Counted from the stretch's first letter, positions 7,387 to 16,304 are shown. The stretch is 64,000 nt of DNA from an uncultured Clostridia bacterium (GCA_947589035.1 CANPYZ010000004.1:1-64000); one strand, 5' to 3'. Numbers and translations are program-made. The notes: generated from the sequence alone by a model not told the origin.

Positions 7387-9645
7387 ATGAAAAATAGCCA
7401 AAAAATTGCTGCTGGTGTCCTCGCAGCCGTTGTGGTGACATCAGGTGCCGCAGCACTGCCGGTAATCCAGCCTGAAACCCTCCCTGTTTCCCTTGTTGCT
7501 TCAGCTGAAAATGATGCTATAGCCATCACCGGTCAGACAGAAGTGCCGGATACGATTACCAAAGGCGGCGATATTGAAGTAAAGGGGACAGTCAGTTCAG
7601 AAGATTCCAATCTTGCGTCAGTCACGGTGGGGATTTACGATTCCAGCCGGAAACTTGTGACAGGAAAAAGCGCATTGCCGAAATCAAAAGCATATGATAT
7701 TTCCAAACTGGACGAATATGTGACGTTTAACAAGCTCGCTCCAGGGACATATACATATATGGTTTTTGCGACGAACGGCACGAAGACGAATTTTGTTCTG
7801 ACAAATAAGAGTTTCACGGTATCCAATGAGGAAGTAACGGAAACCGGAGAAACGAACGCTGCCGGAGAGGCAGAAGAAAAAACTGCCACAACGGACACAA
7901 TGAGTATTTCCAACGGCACATCACTGCCGGCAGGAATGAAAAAAGGTCAGTTTGTGAGCATTCAAGGCACAGTGACTTCCGCTGAAACGAATATTACGTC
8001 TTTAACAGTTGGTGTTTACGACAAAGACGGCAAAATGGTTTGCGGAAAATCTGCTGAACCGAAGGCGAAATCTTACAGTGTGAAGAAATTAGATGAATTT
8101 CTGACGTTCAACGAATTAGAAAACGGCGAATATACTTATAAAGTGATTGCCACGAACGGCGCAAGCACGGATTATGTCGTAGTTTCTCAGAAATTCGCAG
8201 TTTCTGACGACGGGAAAACACAGCCTTCAGAAGAAAACACAACTGAACAAACCACTGAACAGACGACAGAACAGACAACGGAAGAAAAGAATACTACTTC
8301 ATCCGGAGCAACGACACCGACGGCAACCGGACAAGATGCCATTACGATTACAGGCGGAACAGAAGTTCCGGACAAATTAGCGAAAGGCAAATCTGTAATT
8401 GTGAAAGGAACAGTGACTTCCGCTGATTCTGATTTAACTTCTTTGACGGTGGGCATTTACGACACGACTGGAAAATTAGTCAGCGGGAAAACGGCAATTC
8501 CGAACGCAAAGACTTATGATGTTTCAAAACTGGATAATTACATTGAATTTGACAAGTTGCCTGACGGAACATATGCGTATATGGTATTCGCAAGCAACAG
8601 CGTGAACAAGAATTTTGTTATGGTGAATAAAGCATTTACAGTAGGAGAAGGGCAAGTTGCCTCTGATGCGATTGCAATTGCGAACGGAACGACAGTTCCT
8701 TCCTCACTTGCCAAAGGTAAAGGCATTGTCGTCAAAGGAACAGTGGCTTCCGCTAATTCGGCAATTAGTTCTTTAACCGTGGGCATTTACGACAAAGACG
8801 GAAAAATGGTCAGCGGGAAAACTGTTGAACCGAAGGCAAAAACTTACAATGTCAACAAAGTGGACAAAGACATTGAATTTGACAAATTAGCCGCAGGCAG
8901 CTACAGTTATAAAATTATTGCTTCCAACGAAGCGAATAAAAATTATGAACTGGTGAACCAGAGTTTCAGCGTGACAGACGGCACAGACATTATGACGATT
9001 AAAGACGGGACGACTGTTCCGGACACGTTGAAAGCCGGCAAGGCAGTTTCGGTGAAGGGCGTTGTTTCTTCCGCTAATTCGAACATGAGTTCTGTGACTG
9101 TTGGTGTTTATGACAAGAATAAACAACTCGTAACAGGGAAATCCGCAGCACCGAATGCGAAAACTTACGACGTAGCGAAATTAGACAATTACGTTGAATT
9201 TGACAAATTAACAGACGGGAATTATACCTACATGGTATTTGCAAGTAATTCCACGAATGCCGACTATGTGATTGTCAGCAAAGACTTCACCGTTGGCGAA
9301 GGTTCTGTCAGTAATCCGCAAGCAGGCACAACAGACGGAGTAACCTTAACGAATGGAACAAGTATTCCCGAAACGATTTCCAAAGGCAAGCCAGTTACCG
9401 TAAAAGGCACAGTTTCTTCCGATGAAAAAATTACCGCTGTAACGGTTGCTGTTTACGATGCGAACAACAAATTAGCCACAAGCAAATCAGTTGCGCCGAA
9501 TGCGAAATCTTACGACTTGAAAAACGTGGACAAATACATTGAATTTGATAAACTTCCGGCAGGGGCTTACACTTACCGTGTAGCCGTTACCACAACCGGA
9601 AAGAAAGACATCACCGCAGACAAGCAGACATTCAATGTAAAATAA
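7387..9645 (+). CDS. Secreted protein of six Ig-like repeats
   Basis: 752 aa from ATG 7387 (AAAGAGGA 6-7 nt upstream); the frame extends upstream but without a ribosome site. Signal peptide at 1-40 (KKIAAGVLAAVVVTSGAAAL type, cleavage probably near SAEN). The rest is six copies of a beta-rich domain of about 100 aa, starting near 7510, 7897, 8338, 8668, 8983 and 9334, each with G.VP..L.KG..V.VKGTV.S, LTVGIYD..GK.V.GK, and YIEFDKL.DG.Y.Y. Repeats 2 and 3 are separated by a Thr/Glu linker with (TTEQ)n. No LPXTG, dockerin or catalytic domain is seen. Similar domains occur attached to cell-wall lysozymes in Clostridia (from memory). Possibly a surface or matrix-binding protein. Confidence 0.75.
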   Translation: MKNSQKIAAGVLAAVVVTSGAAALPVIQPETLPVSLVASAENDAIAITGQTEVPDTITKGGDIEVKGTVSSEDSNLASVTVGIYDSSRKLVTGKSALPKSKAYDISKLDEYVTFNKLAPGTYTYMVFATNGTKTNFVLTNKSFTVSNEEVTETGETNAAGEAEEKTATTDTMSISNGTSLPAGMKKGQFVSIQGTVTSAETNITSLTVGVYDKDGKMVCGKSAEPKAKSYSVKKLDEFLTFNELENGEYTYKVIATNGASTDYVVVSQKFAVSDDGKTQPSEENTTEQTTEQTTEQTTEEKNTTSSGATTPTATGQDAITITGGTEVPDKLAKGKSVIVKGTVTSADSDLTSLTVGIYDTTGKLVSGKTAIPNAKTYDVSKLDNYIEFDKLPDGTYAYMVFASNSVNKNFVMVNKAFTVGEGQVASDAIAIANGTTVPSSLAKGKGIVVKGTVASANSAISSLTVGIYDKDGKMVSGKTVEPKAKTYNVNKVDKDIEFDKLAAGSYSYKIIASNEANKNYELVNQSFSVTDGTDIMTIKDGTTVPDTLKAGKAVSVKGVVSSANSNMSSVTVGVYDKNKQLVTGKSAAPNAKTYDVAKLDNYVEFDKLTDGNYTYMVFASNSTNADYVIVSKDFTVGEGSVSNPQAGTTDGVTLTNGTSIPETISKGKPVTVKGTVSSDEKITAVTVAVYDANNKLATSKSVAPNAKSYDLKNVDKYIEFDKLPAGAYTYRVAVTTTGKKDITADKQTFNVK

Positions 9646-9662
9646 TTCAACACTGAAAAGTA

Positions 9663-9699
9663 AAATCTCCGGAAAATTAAAATTTCCGGAGATTTTTTT
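9663..9699. terminator. Bidirectional terminator
   Basis: AAATCTCCGGAAA and TTTCCGGAGATTT form a 13-bp stem with T runs on both strands. It serves the secreted-protein gene and the convergent toxin gene. Confidence 0.85.
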
Positions 9700-9979
9700 A
9701 AAGATTTAAGTCGCTGTGTGTTCCCGTTCTGGAAAGGGATAATACTAATTTGTCTTCTTGGTACTGATAAACAAGTAACCAATCCGGCTGAATGTGACAT
9801 TCACGGTATTTGTTCCATTTACCGGTTAAAGCATGGTCTTTGTTTTCTTCTGGCAAAGATTCGCCATTTAAAAGAGTGTCAACAACTCGGTCAAGAAGTT
9901 GTATATCATAATGGCGTTTTATGATTTTTTTATAGTCTTTTTTGAATGAACTGGTCAGGGATAATTTATATTTCCGCAT
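9698..9979 (-). CDS. yafQ: YafQ-family mRNA-cleaving toxin (RelE superfamily)
   Basis: 93 aa from ATG 9979 (GAGAG 8 nt upstream). The C-terminal half ALTGKWNKYRECHIQPDW...RTGTHSDL contains the histidines and aspartate that in YafQ bind and cut ribosome-bound mRNA (DHAL, ECHIQPDW, GTHSDL). Translation is coupled to the antitoxin, whose stop lies inside this gene (14-bp overlap). All catalytic residues are present, so the toxin should be active. Confidence 0.88.
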   Translation of the reverse strand: MRKYKLSLTSSFKKDYKKIIKRHYDIQLLDRVVDTLLNGESLPEENKDHALTGKWNKYRECHIQPDWLLVYQYQEDKLVLSLSRTGTHSDLNL

Positions 9980-10187
9980 CGTTTTCACTCTCTTGTTTCA
10001 TTTCTTCTTCCATTTCAGCTCGAAATTCTTCAAAACTGGAATAATATTTTGTGTCAGGGTCTTCCAGAAGAGCCTCAGTTTCAATGCGTGCGATTAAATT
10101 TTCGTCGGCGAAAAGTTCAATAAATTCACGCATTTTCCGTTCAGAAAGGGAAGCTAAAACACTAACAGCGAGTTCTTTGGTTTTCAT
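9966..10187 (-). CDS. Antitoxin partner of the YafQ-type toxin
   Basis: 73 aa; GAGGTGA lies 8 nt before ATG 10187. N-terminal half contains predicted helices (KTKELAVSVLASLSERKMREFIELF), the C-terminal half is very acidic (EEEMKQESENDAEI), as expected for a segment that wraps a basic RelE-like toxin. It does not closely match the RelB/DinJ sequence, so the DNA-binding fold is unassigned. Position directly before the toxin and the palindrome in the promoter support the antitoxin and repressor role. Confidence 0.8.
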   Translation of the reverse strand: MKTKELAVSVLASLSERKMREFIELFADENLIARIETEALLEDPDTKYYSSFEEFRAEMEEEMKQESENDAEI

Positions 10188-10221
10188 GAAAAATCACCTC
10201 ATTAAAAATATTTCTACATTC

Positions 10222-10250
10222 AGCATAGCACAAATTTGAACATTTGTCAA
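10222..10250 (-). promoter_or_regulatory. Toxin-antitoxin promoter with palindromic operator
   Basis: Minus strand TTGACA (10250-10245), 17-nt spacer, TATGCT (10227-10222). The spacer holds the perfect palindrome ACAAAT-N6-ATTTGT (10230-10247), a likely site for autorepression by the antitoxin complex. Confidence 0.65.
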
Positions 10251-10280
10251 TAGCATTGGAAAAAAATTTTGAAAAAACAC

Positions 10281-10335
10281 TTGACAAAGGAGAAAAGATA
10301 TGATATACTATATGTGTACTAAGAAGAATAATACA
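10281..10335 (+). promoter_or_regulatory. Promoter and YtrA-type operator of the ABC operon
   Basis: TTGACA (10281-10286), 17-nt spacer, TATACT (10304-10309), followed by TGTACTA-N7-TAATACA (10315-10335), an inverted repeat with one mismatch across the start of transcription. YtrA-subfamily GntR regulators bind this kind of site, so autoregulation is likely. Confidence 0.65.
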
Positions 10336-10372
10336 TTTGTCACAACAAAAACAGCAGAAAGGAGAGACAGCC

Positions 10373-10774
10373 ATGTTTGATATTGATTTAATGAGCCGAG
10401 TGCCAATTTATGAACAGATTTACCAGAAAGTCATTGAATTGATTCTGAAAGGCGTGCTGAATGAAATGGACAAATTGCCCAGTGTGCGCACATTAGCGAC
10501 GGAATTAGGCGTTAATCCGAATACTGTTGCGAAAGCATATGCCCTTCTGGAGCGTGACAAAATTATTTGTTCATTGGCAGGAAGGGGGAGTTTTATTGCG
10601 AAACCGGATAAATTGCTTGCGCAGAATAAAATTCTGAAAGAATTTGATTTTTCGGTAGAACGTGCGCTGGAAATGGGCGTTTCCGTGGAAACGTTACAGC
10701 AAAGAATTATTCACATTCAGAGCGAACAGGCTCAACAAAACGAACAGGAAGAACAGGGGGAAAGTTCATCATGA
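10373..10774 (+). CDS. GntR-family regulator, YtrA subfamily
   Basis: 133 aa from ATG 10373 (AAAGGAGAG upstream). Winged-helix domain at 1-70 (PIYEQIYQKVIELILKGVL, LPSVRTLATELGVNPNTVAKAY) followed by a short helical dimerisation tail, the hallmark of YtrA regulators that lack a ligand domain. First gene of an operon with an ABC ATPase (4-bp overlap) and permease, the usual context for this subfamily, which commonly responds to antibiotics or cell-wall stress. Confidence 0.9.
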   Translation: MFDIDLMSRVPIYEQIYQKVIELILKGVLNEMDKLPSVRTLATELGVNPNTVAKAYALLERDKIICSLAGRGSFIAKPDKLLAQNKILKEFDFSVERALEMGVSVETLQQRIIHIQSEQAQQNEQEEQGESSS

Positions 10775-11676
10775 TGACATTGAAGAATGTAGTGAAACAG
10801 TTTGATGAATTTAAAGCATTAGACGGCGTGAATTTAACCATTCCGAAAGGAACGGCTTTCGGGCTTTTAGGGTCGAACGGTGCAGGAAAGTCAACGATTC
10901 TGCGCTTATTCAGCGGAATTTACAGAGCGGAAAGCGGAGAAGTGTTAATTGATGAAGAACCCGTTTACGACCATGTGAACGCTAAACAGAAAGTGTTTTT
11001 CATCAATGACGAAACAGTACAATTCGGAACGTACACGTTGAAACAGCTGAAAAAATTTTATCAGCAGTTTTATCCGAATTTTTCGGAAGAAATTTTCCAA
11101 CGGCTGGAAAATATCATTCAACTTCCGATGGACAGGAAAATCAGCACATTTTCCAAAGGAATGAAACGGCAGGCAATTGTCATTATTGGCATAGCGTGCT
11201 GCACGCCGTATTTGCTGTTAGATGAAGCATTTGACGGACTTGACCCGACAATGCGGATTATCGTGAAGAAAATGCTGGTTGACGCAATGTGCGAACGGGA
11301 ATTGACTGTTGTCATTTCTTCCCATAACCTGAAAGAAATTAATGAAATGTGTGATACAGCAGCATTACTTCACCAAGGGAAAATTGTCTTCAATCGGGAA
11401 TTAGACAGCCTGAAAGGGGCAGTGCATAAAGTACAAACCGCATTTCGGGATAAGGAAAAACTTTTCCGGAGAGAAGATTTTCCGGAACTGGAAATTTTGC
11501 ATTTTGAGAAAACGCAAAGCATTTATCATATTATCATCAAAGGCACGGAAGAAGAAATCCGGAAGGCATTGCAGCCGCATGACCCGTTAGTGGTGGATTT
11601 AATTCCGTTATCACTGGAAGAAATTTTCATTTATGAACTGGAGGTGTTAGGCTATGACAGCAAAGTTTTTGAATAA
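10771..11676 (+). CDS. ABC transporter ATP-binding protein
   Basis: 301 aa. Walker A GSNGAGKST (about 34-42), signature region FSKGMKRQ, Walker B YLLLDEAFDGLD, switch histidine in VISSHNLKE. C-terminal extension of about 80 aa as in YtrB/CcmA-like ATPases of ABC-2 transporters. Start ATGATG overlaps the regulator stop; its own stop lies within the next gene. It should power the permease downstream. Confidence 0.92.
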   Translation: MMTLKNVVKQFDEFKALDGVNLTIPKGTAFGLLGSNGAGKSTILRLFSGIYRAESGEVLIDEEPVYDHVNAKQKVFFINDETVQFGTYTLKQLKKFYQQFYPNFSEEIFQRLENIIQLPMDRKISTFSKGMKRQAIVIIGIACCTPYLLLDEAFDGLDPTMRIIVKKMLVDAMCERELTVVISSHNLKEINEMCDTAALLHQGKIVFNRELDSLKGAVHKVQTAFRDKEKLFRREDFPELEILHFEKTQSIYHIIIKGTEEEIRKALQPHDPLVVDLIPLSLEEIFIYELEVLGYDSKVFE

Positions 11677-14047
11677 ATATCCGGTCAGAAATGCAATTCG
11701 GGTAATTGAACAGAACCGGAAATTTGCGATTATTTTAAGCATTTTATTTTTGTTAGGTGCGCCGTTGACAATGGGTTCGCTGTTGTCGGAAGTTTACCGG
11801 GAAGCGTGGGAAAATGCGCATGATGTGCCTTATTCCGGAATGTATGATGCCGTGGGGGCATATGCAGTCATTGGCGTATGTTGTGCGAGTGTAGCCGTAG
11901 CATTAGGCATTGTGTGCGGAGTGCGTGCATTCGAAGACGAATGGAATAAAAGCCGAGTAGATATGCTTTATGCATTGCCGCTGAACGGAACGGAACGGTT
12001 TTTCAGCAATTACATTGGCGGTTTAGTCATGTATCTTGTGCCATATATCGTTTCCACGTTAATCAGCTGGATCATTTTGTTAATTATGATGCCCATGATT
12101 GAAAATCTTTCGCCGGAAAGTTTCACAGAAGAATTTGGAATGGAACTTCCCCGACTTTACTTGTATTACTTTTTAGGCACATTTGGTTTAGGGCTGTTAA
12201 TGTGGATGTATTACACGATTACCGCAATTTCAGCAAGTTGCTGCGGAACGTTATTTGAAAACATTTACACAAGCATTTTATTAAATTTGTTAATTCCAGG
12301 AACATTTGCAGCAGTATTAGGCGTAATTACAGCGCATGTAGAAGGCTTAGAATTTGAATATTCGTGGCATTTCATGGGTTACATGAGTCCAATAGGCGGT
12401 TTAATTTACTTAGTTTACATGATTAGCGAATTAGTCATTGACCAGTCAAGTTCTATTTGGTATTACGGTGAATATACCGGAGGGGAATTTACCCAGAAAG
12501 GGTTAATTCCGGCATATGTCCGCTGGGCAATTACAGTAATCATTATCACAGCTGCTTTACTTGTTTTAGCATGGAAATTATATCAGTACCGGAAAGCGGA
12601 ACATGTCGGAAAACCGTTTGTGTATTCATGGATTTATCATTTAGTGATTACTGCCATTACCGTATGCATTTTATGTATTAGTTCAGCGGAAGATGATTTC
12701 TTGCCGGCAGTGATTTTATTCAGCGCAATTGTTTATTTCATCATGGAAGTTGTCCGGAAAAGAGGATTTAAAAAATTCTGGAAAAGCATCATTACTTATG
12801 CACTGACAGTCATTCTTTCTATTGGCTTGTACGTTTTAACGATAGCCACGGAATGCTTCGGCAGAGTGAATTATGTTCCGCCTGTTTCAATGATTACAGC
12901 GGCGGAATTGCAATTCAGCGACAGAAACATGGATAATCAAGACTTTGTATTAAGCTACACTGATAAAGAAACCATTCAGAAAATTACAGAATTTCATCAA
13001 CACTATCTGGAAAATCATGACACATTAGAAGAACAAATTGACACCGCCGGAGAAGAATTTCCGTTTATATTAAATTACTATTATGATGCCTCTAATCCCT
13101 ATGGCAATTACAGCTATGAAACCTATGATAAAAACGCTGCAATCAATAGTTATTCAGAATATGAATATTATGAAGAATATACAACGCCTTCTATGGAAAT
13201 TCCGGAATATCAAATTTCTTTAATGTATCACACCATAGCCGGAACGAGTATTTACAGGGAATATTCCCTGTATCCGGACGAATACGCAGAATTTTTAAAT
13301 GTTTACCTCGGCACGGAAGCCTATGCAGAAGCCGGAAGTCAGTACATGGTGCGAACCCTGCAACAAGCATTAACCCACTATAACGAACAAACGCACCGTT
13401 CCGAAATGAACCAGAATACTTTAACAGTCTCTGACAATCGTTCTCAATCCAACAACACACAAACATTAAAACTTCCCGACGCAAAAGAAAATTACTTGCA
13501 ATTAGCGGAAGCCTACCGGAAAGATTTGGAAACATTTGATTTCAATCATTGTTTTCATGATGTCATTTGTTGCTATGTTGAAGGCGTTCCCGTGTATGAC
13601 AGTTTCAGTGAAACATTAACATTACTTGAAAAATGGGGCTTTAAGGCAATAGACCAATCCGGAATCATTCTTTCGGAATACACCGAAGAAACTCTTGAAG
13701 TGCAGATTTACGCACCGGAAAATTATTTCACAGGCGCATTACAATATCCAACATTCCGAATGAATGTCGGAAATCATACAATGTTATTCCGTGAAGGGCG
13801 TGCAGACTATCAGGACGTATTCATCAACACGGACGACATCGCAACGTATTATCCGGAATTTGGGAAATTGCTTGACTGCGCAAGGAAACAATACATTAGC
13901 AGCGAACCATGTTATTTAATGATTATTAACGGAAATGGGTATTTCATTCCGGAAAAATTCAGCAGTTATGCGGAAGCTCTGATTCAGAAAGGCTATAACT
14001 ATTATCGGGATAATTTATTTTTCACGAAACCGAACGCAACTTTTTAA
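11654..14047 (+). CDS. ABC-2 type permease
   Basis: 797 aa; GGAGGTG stands 7-8 nt before ATG 11654, within the end of the ATPase gene. At least ten hydrophobic helices in the first 420 residues (first about 20-45, then 65-95, 105-135, 170-195, 205-230, 300-330 and further), followed by a long extracytoplasmic or cytoplasmic region of about 370 residues rich in Tyr/Glu/Asn without recognised domain. Exporter of unknown substrate under control of the YtrA-like regulator. The long soluble tail is unusual for ABC-2 permeases. Confidence 0.88.
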   Translation: MTAKFLNKYPVRNAIRVIEQNRKFAIILSILFLLGAPLTMGSLLSEVYREAWENAHDVPYSGMYDAVGAYAVIGVCCASVAVALGIVCGVRAFEDEWNKSRVDMLYALPLNGTERFFSNYIGGLVMYLVPYIVSTLISWIILLIMMPMIENLSPESFTEEFGMELPRLYLYYFLGTFGLGLLMWMYYTITAISASCCGTLFENIYTSILLNLLIPGTFAAVLGVITAHVEGLEFEYSWHFMGYMSPIGGLIYLVYMISELVIDQSSSIWYYGEYTGGEFTQKGLIPAYVRWAITVIIITAALLVLAWKLYQYRKAEHVGKPFVYSWIYHLVITAITVCILCISSAEDDFLPAVILFSAIVYFIMEVVRKRGFKKFWKSIITYALTVILSIGLYVLTIATECFGRVNYVPPVSMITAAELQFSDRNMDNQDFVLSYTDKETIQKITEFHQHYLENHDTLEEQIDTAGEEFPFILNYYYDASNPYGNYSYETYDKNAAINSYSEYEYYEEYTTPSMEIPEYQISLMYHTIAGTSIYREYSLYPDEYAEFLNVYLGTEAYAEAGSQYMVRTLQQALTHYNEQTHRSEMNQNTLTVSDNRSQSNNTQTLKLPDAKENYLQLAEAYRKDLETFDFNHCFHDVICCYVEGVPVYDSFSETLTLLEKWGFKAIDQSGIILSEYTEETLEVQIYAPENYFTGALQYPTFRMNVGNHTMLFREGRADYQDVFINTDDIATYYPEFGKLLDCARKQYISSEPCYLMIINGNGYFIPEKFSSYAEALIQKGYNYYRDNLFFTKPNATF

Positions 14048-14103
14048 CTTTTCTGAACTTTCTAAACAAGCAGGTTTCCTTTCCATCTTTAAGATATAAG
14101 CAG

Positions 14104-14141
14104 AACGGCATAGCATAACGCTATGCCGTTCCGGCGTTTTA
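14104..14141 (+). terminator. Terminator-like hairpin after the ABC operon
   Basis: AACGGCATAGC and GCTATGCCGTT form a perfect 11-bp stem with a 5-nt loop, followed 6 nt later by GTTTTATT. The T run is weak and displaced. Confidence 0.5.
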
Positions 14142-14153
14142 TTCCGTGAATCA

Positions 14154-14390
14154 TTAACTTTCCGTTTCTTCTGTGCCTTTACGCCGTGCATTTCCTGAAG
14201 AAGTCGCCTCATCGTGAAGGAGTTTTTCACGAGCATAAGCCTGTTGTTTTAATTCTTCATCGGCGTTAAGTTCCCGAAGAAGTGCAATTGCCTTGTGAAT
14301 TTCAGGAATTTGTGTCGTTGCTTCCAAATCCATAAGATCCCCTTCTGTTTCAGCGTTAATCAAAGTCAGCCAGTCTTTCATTCTGTCCAT
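14154..14390 (-). pseudogene. Internally deleted Rpn/PDDEXK-family nuclease gene
   Basis: 78-codon derivative of the two genes upstream: it keeps their start region (MDR and the untranslated leader with AAAGGA), then jumps in frame to the segment KDWLTLINAETEGDLMDLE, losing about 170 residues including the whole PD-(D/E)XK catalytic core, and ends early after GNARRKG. It is still open and has a ribosome site, so a short protein may be made, but the nuclease is destroyed. Confidence 0.75.
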
Positions 14391-14411
14391 GAGAATACCA
14401 ATCCTTTCTGT

Positions 14412-15302
14412 TCATGTTAAGTGAGTTTTATTCTTAAATTCCGAAACACTTATGTTAGCTCTTTCAGCGGCGTTTTCCACGGTCAAAATACCCTCTTTAA
14501 CAAGTTGAGCCAAAGCGGATAAAAAACCTTCTTCTATGCCGATTGCTTTTCCTTTTTCTAAGCCTTTTTTTAGTCCGATAGCTTCGCCTTTTCGTTGGGC
14601 ATTTCCTAAAGCAGTCGCTTCATCATGAAGGCGTTTTTCACGGTAATGAACCTGCTGTTGTAATTTTTCGTCGGCATTAAGTTCCCGAAGAAGGACAATC
14701 GCCTTGTGAATTTCGGGAATTTGCGTGCTTGTTTCTAAATCCATAAGATCACCCTCTGTTTCAGCGTTAATTAAAGTCAGCCAGTCTTCCATTGGTTTAT
14801 GTTTTGCGGAGCGGTTTATTTTTTTCAGTTCGAAAAAGTGAATATCTAATTTTTCGGAAAGTAATTCATGACGATGTTTTTCGAGAACCTGAAAATGGGA
14901 ATGATAAGCGGCATCTTCAAAAAAATTGAAATTAATGATGTTAATGCAAATGGTTTTCGGCAATTCGCTGTATTCATCGCCAGAACCGAGTTCACTTGAA
15001 AAGATTTTCGCCCAGTAGAACAAAGTTCTGTCACCGAAATCCCATTCAGCGTTGACCTGCATTTCAATGTTGATGATTTTCCCGTCAACACGCATTTTAA
15101 GGTCAAGCCGGCTGAATTTCTGGTCTAAAGAATCCGGCGGAAGTTCAACATTCTGAATGAAAATTTCCTGAATAGAACCTCGTTCCATTTCGAGTAAATC
15201 TTCCAGAAAAGCGGTAATAATTTCATCATTTTTCTGGTCGCCGAACACACGTTTGAAAATAATGTCCAGCTTAAGTTTAATAATTTTTGCATTTCTGTCC
15301 AT
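14412..15302 (-). CDS. Rpn/PD-(D/E)XK nuclease-family protein, copy A
   Basis: 296 aa, ATG 15302 with AAAGGA 10 nt upstream. The family (called recombination-promoting nuclease or PDDEXK transposase-like) starts with LKLDIIFKRVFG; the catalytic core is LDLKMRVDGKIINIEMQV (about 68-85), with D and E-x-Q in place of E-x-K. The C-terminal region has GEAIGLKKGLEKGKAIGIEEG, the low-complexity KG/EG tract typical of the family, followed by an AERANISVSEFKNK tail. Members cut DNA and raise recombination in E. coli; no inverted repeats mark this as a mobile element here. Confidence 0.85.
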   Translation of the reverse strand: MDRNAKIIKLKLDIIFKRVFGDQKNDEIITAFLEDLLEMERGSIQEIFIQNVELPPDSLDQKFSRLDLKMRVDGKIINIEMQVNAEWDFGDRTLFYWAKIFSSELGSGDEYSELPKTICINIINFNFFEDAAYHSHFQVLEKHRHELLSEKLDIHFFELKKINRSAKHKPMEDWLTLINAETEGDLMDLETSTQIPEIHKAIVLLRELNADEKLQQQVHYREKRLHDEATALGNAQRKGEAIGLKKGLEKGKAIGIEEGFLSALAQLVKEGILTVENAAERANISVSEFKNKTHLT

Positions 15303-15322
15303 GGGAATACAATCCTTTCTGT

Positions 15323-16189
15323 TTATGTTAAATGAGCCTTGTTCTTAAATTCCGAAACACTCATGTTAGCCCTTTCGGCGGCATCTTGTATGGTAATAAT
15401 ACCATCTTCCACGAATTTTGCAAGTGTAAGTAAAATGCCTTCTTCTATGCCGAGAGTTTTTCCTTCTTCTATGCCTTTACGCCGTGCATTTCCTAAAGCA
15501 GTCGCCTCATCGTGAAGACGTTTTTCACGGTAATGAACCTGCTGTTGTAATTTTTCGTCGGCGTTAAGTTCCCGAAGAAGCACAATTGCCTTGTGAATTT
15601 CCGGAATTTGCGTGCTTGTTTCCAAATCCATAAGATCACCCTCTGTTTCAGCGTTAATTAAAGTCAGCCAATCTTCCATCGGTTTATGTTTTGCGGAGCG
15701 GTTTATTTTTTTCAGCTCGAAAAAATGTATGTCTAATTTTTCGGAAAGTAATTCATGACGATGTTTTTCGAGAACCTGAAAATGGGAATGATAAGCGGCA
15801 TCTTCAAAAAAATTGAAATTAATGATGTTAATGCAAATGGTTTTCGGCAATTCGCTGTATTCATCGCCAGAACCGAGTTCACTTGAAAAGATTTTCGCCC
15901 AGTAGAACAAAGTTCTGTCACCGAAATCCCATTCAGCGTTGACCTGCATTTCAATGTTGATGATTTTCCCGTCAACACGCATTTTAAGGTCAAGCCGGCT
16001 GAATTTCTGGTCTAAAGAATCCGGCGGAAGTTCAACATTCTGAATGAAAATTTCCTGAATAGAACCTCGTTCCATTTCGAGTAAATCTTCCAGAAAAGCG
16101 GTAATAATTTCGTCGTTTTTCTGGTCGCCGAACACACGTTTGAAAATAATGTCCAGCTTAAGTTTGATAATTTTTGCATTTCTGTCCAT
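15323..16189 (-). CDS. Rpn/PD-(D/E)XK nuclease-family protein, copy B
   Basis: 288 aa from ATG 16189 (AGGTG 6-7 nt upstream; the GTG at 16198 overlaps that site). The first 220 residues are identical in protein sequence to copy A and the DNA is identical over about 375 bp; the C-terminal tract differs (KGIEEGKTLGIEEG, then LAKFVEDGIITIQDAAERANM). It heads the three-copy array and carries the only clear promoter, so A and the truncated copy may be co-transcribed with it. Confidence 0.85.
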   Translation of the reverse strand: MDRNAKIIKLKLDIIFKRVFGDQKNDEIITAFLEDLLEMERGSIQEIFIQNVELPPDSLDQKFSRLDLKMRVDGKIINIEMQVNAEWDFGDRTLFYWAKIFSSELGSGDEYSELPKTICINIINFNFFEDAAYHSHFQVLEKHRHELLSEKLDIHFFELKKINRSAKHKPMEDWLTLINAETEGDLMDLETSTQIPEIHKAIVLLRELNADEKLQQQVHYREKRLHDEATALGNARRKGIEEGKTLGIEEGILLTLAKFVEDGIITIQDAAERANMSVSEFKNKAHLT

Positions 16190-16221
16190 GGGAAACACCT
16201 GCTTTCTGTTTGATTAGTATT

Positions 16222-16250
16222 ATTATAACATAAAAACAGAAGTTTGTCAA
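16222..16250 (-). promoter_or_regulatory. Promoter of the Rpn-family array
   Basis: Minus strand TTGACA (16250-16245), 17-nt spacer, TATAAT (16227-16222). Confidence 0.75.
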
Positions 16251-16252
16251 AT

Positions 16253-16289
16253 ATTTATGCCTGTAATTACGCATATTACAGGCATAAAT
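16253..16289. repeat. Perfect 15-bp hairpin between spoVAE and the Rpn array
   Basis: ATTTATGCCTGTAAT (16253-16267), 7-nt loop, ATTACAGGCATAAAT (16275-16289). It follows the spoVA genes on the minus strand and abuts the -35 box of the next promoter. It may end spoVA transcription, although no clear T run follows, or be an operator. Confidence 0.6.
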
Positions 16290-16304
16290 GAATAAAAAAT
16301 AAAT

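Noticed and set aside
7635..9126. Several antisense frames within the six-repeat gene
   Set aside because: They recur with the repeat period and mirror the codon pattern of the true gene.
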